Shown piece by piece: positions 55,957-64,000 of a DNA stretch of 64,000 nt. This DNA is from Neofusicoccum parvum (Eukaryota > Ascomycota > Dothideomycetes > Botryosphaeriales > Botryosphaeriaceae). The DNA lies in contig CP087208.1 of the NCBI GenBank assembly GCA_020912385.1, positions 1,178,001-1,242,000 of the forward strand. The letters run 5' to 3'. Position numbers and translations under genes: made by a program. Position 1 is the stretch's first letter. Each line of letters starts with the position of its first letter. Under the pieces are notes generated by a model. The model was given only the letters and a program-made list of their open reading frames with translations. It did not search any database and was not told the origin of the DNA.

Positions 55957-58538
55957 ATGGCTGCTACACATGGCGAGGGAAAAGGCCCACTTATCCTCAT
56001 CGCCACCGAAACATCCCGTCAAAGCCTAGAGGCCTGCTCAGCAGTCAGGTCTCTAACGAAAGACTCATGGGCCGAGAATCGTCTCATCGACTTCAACCTT
56101 TGGGCTGCGGGCGTTGGTGCAACTGCGAAATCTTCCGCCTCACTTGACTGGAGGCTAGAGTCACAACCAGAGGCCCGGATCGTCGTGCTTAATCTCTTGT
56201 CAACCTTTTGCGTATTCTTAGAGGAATGTAGGAAGCTAGGTTTGTTACCTAATAGTCCTTGTCGCTTGGTATTCTTTAACAGATATGCTAGGGTCGCAGA
56301 GTAATCTTGGACAGAGTTCATCACCCGTACTAGGAGCCAGTGAGCCAGAAGAAGTGAGAGTTGGCGAAGACGAACCGGAAGAGGAGGGTGAGGACTTGGC
56401 CGCTAATATTTTCCCCTCCTGGTCTGATTCATCAAGTTCGGACTCAGAGATTGAAGATCAAGAGATTTTGACACCTGGGGATCTTTTGTCGACTGCCAAG
56501 AACGATGCAGAAGTTATTTTAGACCAACTAATTGACTTGGGCAAGAAAATCAGGTCTTCTGGAATGGCGTCAAGACTCCGCAGAGCTGATGAGCTGTTCA
56601 GTCCAGCTGACTATGGGGGCCTGAGACGTCATCTTATCACCTTGTTGCTCACCCGACCGGACAAGATTGAAGCACGAAGACATCTCTTAGACGGCAACAA
56701 TGGGAAACGATCTACTGTAGTGCTGGACTTCGACGAGAATGAAATTGACTCTCAACGCTGGAACTCTATCGAGCACCTCATTTCAGCGAATCTACGAAGG
56801 CGTCACCGATTCACCTACGCCCGCAGCCACGCTCGAAAGCTAGCGATCAGAAATGATGTCAACAATCTGCAAGAGCAGGTTTCTCGTGAAGAAGCCGAAG
56901 GATCCGCCGAAGGACACGATCAGCCTTCTAAACAGGGAAGTCCACTGGAACCACGCGGTACTGAAATCCGGAAGCCAAACGTCGCGAAGAATTGTAAGGC
57001 GCAAAATGACACGACAGTGGCTTCTGTGTTAGATCCAGAAGTCAAGATTGTGAACGACTCGAAGCCATCGGGATTCACGGCAAGTCGCGCATCGATGTCC
57101 CTTTCCAGGTTGCATTATCCGAAGCCACCACGCATCTGTAAAGGAATAAGATCGTTTCGGTGCCCTTGCTGTTTCCAAACATTACCAGTTTGGGAGAGCG
57201 AAAGTATACAATGGAGGTAATGTAAAATACTACGCAAAAAGAAAACACAAAGACTAACAAGACAAATTATAGCAAACACTTGTCGCAGGACGTTTGCCCG
57301 TACACTTGCATATTTCCAGATTGCCCTGCAGAGACTCCTCTGTTCACCACAAGGGAATCTTGGAAACAGCATATCCGTCAGGATCACCAGACGTCGCCAT
57401 ACTGGCAATGTCTACCCTGCAGCAGTTCTGAGACATCGAAGCTGTTCGACACGCTTGAGAATTTCAAGGACCATACCAGGAGCAGCCACGGTGATAGCAT
57501 ATCAAACGCACAGTTGGAACTGTTGGAACGGGTCTGCAAAAAGTCGAACCCGGTCTGTATAAAGGCCTGTCCTTTGTGCATCTATGGTGAAGACGAACTT
57601 CCAAAAGACCCGGATGCTCTACTTGATCACATTGGTGACCATATACATGAGTTCTCGCTCCTGTCACTGCCATGGGCGGATGCTAGTGAATTAGTGGATG
57701 AGGAGACTATCAATGCCACAAAAGCTAAAGTCCTGAAGTGGTTGCCCGATTTCATGATGGATGTAGCCACTATTCCGGCTCCGGAACAATACTCGGAAGT
57801 TACATCACTGGATCAAGCCCCTCAGGAACTATTTCCTGAGACCGACTACTTCGCAGAGACTTCAGGCGAATCGTCACGAGCGCTTTCGGATGACGCATTC
57901 AGTGATACCAACGACGACTCCGATGCAGATCATGCATTTGATATTGACTCCAAGAGTGAGGAAAATGGCCAGGAAAATATCAAGAAGGTCAGTATCTGGC
58001 ATGTTGACGGTGATCCGACCGACGGCTTCGTTGACATCTTGCAGAACCCATCAGAGGATCTGAACGAAGGAAATAAATCGGCCGGCACTTCTGAAGAAAG
58101 AAAGAGTGAAAGCGTAAGACTTTGTGCAAGACTGCTCGAATTAAGCTGATATACGCACAGTTAACGTCAATTGTAGGCCGGTATGCCGGACCGGTATCGG
58201 TACGTTACTCTTAACCCTGATACGGTTCTATTGGCTTATTAACGACACGAAATTACAAGACACATTTTGATATTGGTGATCGTGCAGCAATAGCACAGCC
58301 AGGAGAGCCTCGAATGATTGTAACAGTCGTCAGCGCTCGAATAAACCATTCCAAGAATCGTTGGGAATACCAACTCCTGAACAGCTTGAATAGACCGGTC
58401 GAGGACGAGAAGTGGTTTGAAGAGCATCGACTGAGCCAATTGAATCAGGGCGAAGTAGGGCAAGATGGCTGGCCTGGGAAGGCAGCTAGGAAGGAAGGGT
58501 CACCAGCCAAGAGTGGGATTACAGGCACGGAGCAGTAA
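55957..58538 (+). CDS. Fungal C2H2 zinc-finger protein with helical N-terminus and C-terminal SH3/Tudor-like segment
   Basis: Protein of about 789 residues. Exons are 55957-56239, 56283-57216, 57273-58113, 58161-58193 and 58260-58538; the 33-nt fourth exon is chosen for phase and is the weakest part. The N-terminus (ATHGEGKGPLILIATETSRQ) and a helical region LDQLIDLGKKIRSSGMASRL followed by a long conserved charged block precede a zinc cluster: RCPCCFQTLPV, CPYTCIFPDC...WKQHIRQDH, QCLPC...FKDHTRSSH, and ACPLCIYG...LLDHIGDHIHEFSLLSLPW. This cluster is widespread in uncharacterised Pezizomycotina proteins, often beside STAND/NLR-type genes. The tail (FDIGDRAAIAQPGEPR, WEYQLLNSLNRPVE) looks like a small barrel. 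Not a typical sequence-specific transcription factor. Function unknown. Confidence 0.78.
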
Positions 58539-58921
58539 GTAGAGTAGTATTTATCATCTAACCCCATGGTCGATGCCCCCCTTGAAGAAGGACACCACCA
58601 AGACTATAGATATCTAGTCGCAGAGGGATCATATGATGGACAGGCAGTTTGCTCACACGGCTGCACCAAATCAACGATCTCAACCTACTCGCTTCAAGAC
58701 GTAGACTGGGAAGGATGAAACTCTGAAGAAACGAGAATTTATGGCGCAGTAGGAATCTGCACAAGTAGGATTTTGAAAACTTTTTGAAGAAGAAGGATAA
58801 GAAGGCTAAACTCAAATAGACCATCATGCATGTACCAGAAGAAGAGTACATTGATCCAGAATATGGTCCCCCGTTGTTTAAACTGCAATAGGCACCTATT
58901 CATTCAAGTTTCATCCTACAA
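58539..58921. other. Convergent 3' region
   Basis: 383 bp between the ends of the C2H2 and the glucanase genes. No gene seen. Confidence 0.6.
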
Positions 58922-61900
58922 TCAACTCGACGTGATCGGATCATCCCAATCATACGTCGGCCCCACGCAATACGTCTTCCCGACCTCCAGCTTCCCACTA
59001 CACTCCCCCACCGCACTCCCCAGCGCCGGATTGACCTCCAAAAACAGACTAATCGTAATCCCCTGGCTCACACAGATACTCGCGCACGAATCCTCCTCCA
59101 CCACCCCACCATACCACTTCCCACAACTCATCGTCGTCCCCTCCGCCACGGTCGCGTTCGCCGGCGGGTCGACCGCATGACCAGCGTACCCGTCCACACC
59201 GCCCGGCACGGTCGAGTCGCCGGGCACGGCGGGGCTGGAGTAGTTGGACGCGCCGTTCTGGGGCGCCAGGCACAGGGTGCGGCCGTAGGCGCCGGCGGCC
59301 GCGACCTGGATGTTCTCGCACGCGAACGAGACCCACGGGTTGAAGCGCGCGACGTCGCCGTACGCGAGCCCCAGCGTCGCGTTCGACTCGATCGACAGGC
59401 ACGTGTCGGCCGCCTGCAGCGTGTAGGTTGTCGCGCAGGTCAGCGGCAGGCAGAGCACGGTGTCGGCCGGGACGAGGGCGGTGGGCGCGCAGGACGAGAG
59501 GAGTTGGTCGTTGGCCATGAAGAGCGCGGCGGAGGAGACGGAGTGGGCGAGCGCGATGGTGTCGCAGGTTTCGGTGCCGCTGGTCGTGTAAGTGAGGTCG
59601 GAGACGCAGATGGTTTCGGGTTCGGGGTCGGGGATGATGGGGGGTGGGGGGATGGAGGTGTCGCCGGTGATGCCGCAGGTGGAGTGGATGTACTCGAGGT
59701 CGGACTTGTAGTAGTCGTCGTAGATGGAGTAGGGGGTGCGCTGCATCATAGATAGCCGCTCAACGTTGCAGTACGAGCATAGCTCCGACCGGGGCATGTC
59801 TTGGATTGTTTCCACCAGTGTGAAGCCGTCGATGACATCTGCGGAGAAGGGCATGTCAGTGTAAGTCCATATTGAAAGAGGTTAGGGGAAGTCTCACCGT
59901 TGCAGTACTGTTCTCCGGCTTCGTCCTTGAGGCAGGTCTCGTTGTATCCTGCCCATAGCCGACCTCCCAGAAGAGTTGGAAGAGCATTGGAGTTAGTCAA
60001 GTTGTATCCTGCGCACGTGCTCTGAACGTTGTCGAACCATCCTTTCAGACTTTCCCCGCAGCCGGCATCGCATATCGAGTCTGTGAATGTGACGTTGTTT
60101 AGCGTGCCGTGATATTTGGGCTCTCTGAATGACGAGACAAATCCATCGCACTTAACCAGCTGCGTCAGAGCAGTCTTGCAGGTGTCTGGGAGTTTTTTCT
60201 CCGCCAGCCCGTTCAGAGTGTACAGCTGGAACCCGGGGAAGTCTCGTTCACCGATAACTTTGTCAGCGCCCTGAAGCCAGGCCAGTATAGATGATAGGAA
60301 GCCGTTGACGTTGTCCCGAGCGTAGGTCGGCACTGCGCCAAGCGGACTGACCATCTCGACCATGGCCTTGGTGCACAGGTTGTAGATCCAGAGGTCGAAA
60401 CTCTCCTCAATCTCGAAGCCGCGAGCCTGGCAGTCTTCGGTCTTGAGGCAGTCCTGCGAGTAGTCTGAGAACCAGCTGTACAGCCCACTCCCGAGGATGT
60501 ACACGGTGGAGGAGTCGATGATTCGCACAGCCCATGACACCGCGCACATGGCCGGGTCCTCAGTGCAGTCGGCGAAAGTTGGGTCGTTTGGAAAGAGGCC
60601 GGTGCGGAAGGGCTGAGGCGCGTTGGGCGTCGGCTGGAAGTATGGGGACTCGGTCTGGATCATGCCCATGAGGATGTTCTTCGCGCCCGAGAGCTGGTAT
60701 TGATAGAACACATTGTGCTCGGACGCCGTGCCCCAAAGCCATGCCAACTGGCTCTCGATCAGCACACCGCGCGCCGAGTACACGTCGATTTGATCCTGCG
60801 AGACGACGTCCAGATCATGGTCCGCCACCCACACCCACACGTTCTCCAGGTATCCCGTGGATTTCGGCGTCATGTGGAGGAGCATCGAAGCCGCCTTGCA
60901 CCCCGTGTTCACCTTGCCCGTGAGCTTCGGGCACTGTTCTCGCTGGAGGCCAGATCCGATGGCTCCACCAACGCGAAAGTGAGAGTCCCAGAGACCCACG
61001 GAACCCTGGCTTGATTCGTGGACGTTCCATTCTACCAGAACAGCCCCGGCCGTAGCTCCAGAGACAGTGAACATCATGTCTTGGATCTCGATAATGCCAA
61101 CGTCCCCATCGTTGCCCACTTTGACAGCCACGCGCGGGTGCAGCTCGTCCTCGAAGTTGGGGCCCGAGGCCATGATCTGGGACCACGCCTGGCCGATGAT
61201 GCGCGAACCCACAGGCACCTTCAGCGTATCCTTGATAATGTAGACGCCAAATGGGAAGTAGACGATTGAAGAAGTGTTGGCCGCCCCGGAGAGGATGGAG
61301 TTGAGCACGGCAGTGTCGTCGGTCTTGCCATCTCCACGAGCGCCGAGAGCCTTGACATCAATGATGCGACTTGTCGGCTCGTCGTAGTACTTCGGACGCC
61401 TCCGTGTGAACAGGTTGGGTTTCATTTTGTCATACCCAGTTGGGCTAAGCAGCGCTGAGGTGCGGTTCATAGCCGGAATGTCCTGCCCGTTTGCGAAGAC
61501 ACCCTGGCCAGTTGCGTTGTTCATGAGGCCGAAGCCCCAGCTCTCCAGAATCTGTTCGTTGCCGCCAGGCACCAGCACCTTGTTCTGGAAGTCGTCTTTG
61601 ACAGCTGTCTCCACGTTGAAGAACCCAACATTTTGCAGAAGCAAGGAAGTTGAGTTCTCGGCGTAGAGCGAGGTGATGATGCCGTTGGGCGTGTTTGCGA
61701 TAAGAGTATCTGTGAGGATGAGAGACCCCACAGACTGGCCCGTACTTCCGGCCCCTCCAGCCTGGTATGAATAATTAGCGGATACCCATAGCAGTGAAAA
61801 GATAGGTGACTTACGCCGCCAACGATGATCATTCCGTTGACACAGCTTTCGATGATGTAGTCTTGCATGGTCCACGCCCAGTCCCAATGGACTTGCAGCG

Positions 61901-63519
61901 CTGTGTTACAGTTCACAAATACGAGGTGGCTCGTTGTGAACTGCTGATTGCCAAAGTATGCACTACAGAATGTTAGAATAACTGGGAAAGTTTGAGCCAG
62001 TAGAAGGTAAGCTTGCCCAAAATTGCCGCCAACGAAAGTCAGATCTGCCAGGAACCCACCAGACCCGTTCTCCATGTATATTCCCTAATTAAGTTGGCTT
62101 TAGTGAAATTATCGATAGTATACGACGAGCGCCGCTACTCACCTGCTGGGTATTTCCAGGCACGTCCGAGTTGTAGAGCATGTAAAACTCAATGTTCTCA
62201 AGACTCGTTCCCTGAGCAACTTGCCAATGGATGGCGCAGACGTATGCGCCGGGGTCTGTCGGTCTGATGTCGATCTTGAAGTTCTTGATACTCCGCAAGA
62301 AGTTGTTTGTGTTCAAGTACCTGAAGGCCGGTTAGTACATTCATCGTACACGCAGTGAGAGCTGTGGTACGCCATACCATTCCTCGTTATCGGCCACGTA
62401 GACATCACTGGTGATCACGCCGAGTCCAACAAAGCTGGAGGCAGCGAGAATGGTGGGTACATCGTGCGGCTATTACAAGCGTAAGTATTGTCTTCTCTGC
62501 TATCTTCTGGTGGGATGGTAGAACTTACGTCACCAAGGAACTGCGTGTTGTAGTACTGAATGATGGAGCTGCTGACGAGGTACGTCCCTCCAGGAAACCA
62601 AACAACGGCGGGGTAGATGGTGCTGGACCCGCAATTGGCGCCACACCTACCACCATCAGCGATTGCGCGGTTGATAGCAGCCGTGTCGTCCGTGACGCCG
62701 TCACCCTTTGCGCCGTAGTCCTTGACGTTTCTCCAAACCTGCGTCCAAACGCCCTTCATTAGTGATCGGACCAATTAGCAAAGACTGCCTGCGAGCACTT
62801 ACCTTGTAGCCATCAGGCGCAAAGGGACTGCCACCCAGCTTCTCCATCTCCGCCATCCAATACGTAGCCGCAGCACGCTTCTCCCCGCCCCCTTCCCCCG
62901 CCACTCCAAACTCCCCCAGCAAGCCCTCCGGCCTCCTCAGCGGCTCAGGCGCATTAGTATCGTTCGTCGGGAGGGCGTACTTCTCCCTGATCGCCCTGGC
63001 CACGTCGCTATGGTTGCCGGACGGCTTCGGCGGCGCTGCCTCGGCCAGCACGCGCGCCGCCTCGGCCAGCTCGGGCGGGATGGAGTAGCTCCGGGCGACG
63101 GCGGCGGACGAGTTGGTCGCCGGGTCGGCGCCGGCGTCCGCCTGCCGCCTCGCCAGGCTGGTCGCGTTGATCGCGGCGCCGGCGCGGTAGTCGAGCGGCG
63201 GCGCGGAGTCCCTGGCCGCGGCCGCGGCGTCGTCGTCCTGGAACTCGTGTCTGTTGAATTTGGGGTTCTCGACGCGCGCTTTGTTCACGACGGCGAGGGC
63301 GGCGAGGGCTTGCTTGATCATGTCGGATGGGCTGCCGGTGCTGTTTGACGGGGCTTCCGGTCCGGCGGCTTGGCTGACCTCTGCGGATCGCTCATGGATA
63401 TGGGCGGGATGAAGGTGGTGGTGGCTACCATGGTGGGTTGTAGCGTGCGCAAGAGAGAACAGTTGGAGAAAGAAAAGCAGAAGGAGCGGAAGCCCGGATG
63501 GACGACATCCTTGGGCCAT
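58922..63519 (-). CDS. Secreted GH55 exo-beta-1,3-glucanase with C-terminal LysM modules
   Basis: Large secreted protein of 1415 residues. Exons are 63519-62803, 62738-62529, 62469-62378, 62320-62143, 62084-61815, 61761-59898 and 59838-58922. A signal peptide (LPLLLLFFLQLFSLAHA) and a low-complexity region of about 200 residues precede the GH55 double beta-helix. Each of its halves starts with a pectate-lyase-like repeat: VKDYGAKGDGVTDDTAAINR and VKALGARGDGKTDDTAVLNS. FPFGVYIIKDTL, VWVADHDLD and QTESPYFQP are typical of the family. The last 270 residues hold three LysM-like modules, clearest as TYTLQAADTCLSIE...ARFNPWV and EEDSCASICVSQGITISLFL...LEVGKTYCVGP. LysM binds chitin-type oligosaccharide, so the enzyme may be tethered to wall chitin while trimming glucan. 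Confidence 0.93.
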
Positions 63520-64000
63520 GGTGTAAAGAGAGTGGGTGAAGGACTGTGAGAAAGAAGTGAGCGGAGTTCTTGGATGTCAGAGGATGAAGTGGGACAACAT
63601 TTAATCGTTAGCTGCCTCGGGCTGAAAGCCGCAGCACATGCAAGGAAGACTCTGCTGGCCACGGGATTTTCTGATGCTACCCCAGGCGGAGATTTGGACA
63701 GTAGCCTTTTGTTGGTGGTAATTTGAAAATGCAAGACTAGAACCCAAAGATAGAATTGAACGCCTGAACTGGGAAAAATTGTTTGCAAACGGCCGTGGAA
63801 GGATGTAAATGCTGGCTGTGACAGCCGTCCGATAGCCGGCCTCGCCTGTTGGATTAAGCTTGGAAGATTGAATATCGTACGTTCTTAGCCGTGAAGCCAA
63901 GAGCTGAGAATGACTTCCCATGTGCCGTTCAGATCCGGAGCAATAAAAGAGGAAAGAGGGGTCCAGCTGGCGGGGTGTGGGGGCTCGACACAATTATATG
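63520..64000. other. Glucanase upstream region
   Basis: 480 bp before the glucanase start up to the window edge. No gene is supported; the minus frames there have no domain features. Confidence 0.55.

Noticed and set aside
59177..59755. 192-codon plus-strand frame opposite the LysM part of the glucanase
   Set aside because: Gly/Arg/Val-rich antisense frame without domain features.

Overview
The window is nuclear DNA of a filamentous ascomycete (Pezizomycotina). Nearly every gene is split by short 45-90 bp GT-AG introns. Families typical of this group are present: DUF1996/WSC wall proteins, a GH55 glucanase carrying LysM, GH78, a tannase-like esterase, DUF3176, DUF7580-subtilase, fungal C2H2 proteins and an Argonaute. 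Class-level placement (Dothideomycetes would fit) is a guess. Coordinates of spliced genes come from hand-read splice sites checked for phase. Layout: (1) 1-12.4 kb is an accessory, metabolism-like block: a partial sugar transporter, two cytochrome P450s, a secreted M28 aminopeptidase, a FAD monooxygenase and a sulfotransferase-fold protein. No backbone synthase is visible. Two diverged direct repeat copies flank the second P450. (2) 12.4-18.7 kb has a DUF1996-WSC membrane protein between two decayed genes (an unrecognised one and a DUF3176 relic). (3) 18.7-33.5 kb is mostly conserved housekeeping: V-ATPase subunit c, Snu13, Sgf29 (SAGA), mannose-6-phosphate isomerase, Arf1, a GT8 glycosyltransferase and a mitochondrial carrier. 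A broken, PIWI-less Argonaute relic sits inside this block at 21-22.8 kb. (4) 34.2-37.8 kb holds an intact Argonaute with an N-terminal CCHC zinc knuckle and a complete D-E-D-H catalytic set. It is divergent to the relic and 11.5 kb away. (5) 37.8-45.4 kb is gene-poor: a possible solo LTR, a divergent pair of short-chain dehydrogenases, a decayed membrane-protein gene and a small cysteine-rich secreted protein. (6) 46.8-52.5 kb has two secreted plant-polymer enzymes, GH78 rhamnosidase and tannase/feruloyl esterase, sharing a 1.9 kb divergent promoter. (7) 52.9-58.5 kb is a head-to-head pair with only 190 bp between start codons: a DUF7580-subtilisin fusion with an intact catalytic triad and a large C2H2 zinc-finger protein. 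This is the best candidate for a fungal immunity or allorecognition module. (8) 58.9-63.5 kb is a 1415-residue GH55 exo-beta-1,3-glucanase ending in three LysM-like modules. The most interesting material is the zinc-knuckle Argonaute with its broken partner and the protease/C2H2 pair. No convincing tRNA, rRNA or CRISPR was seen.
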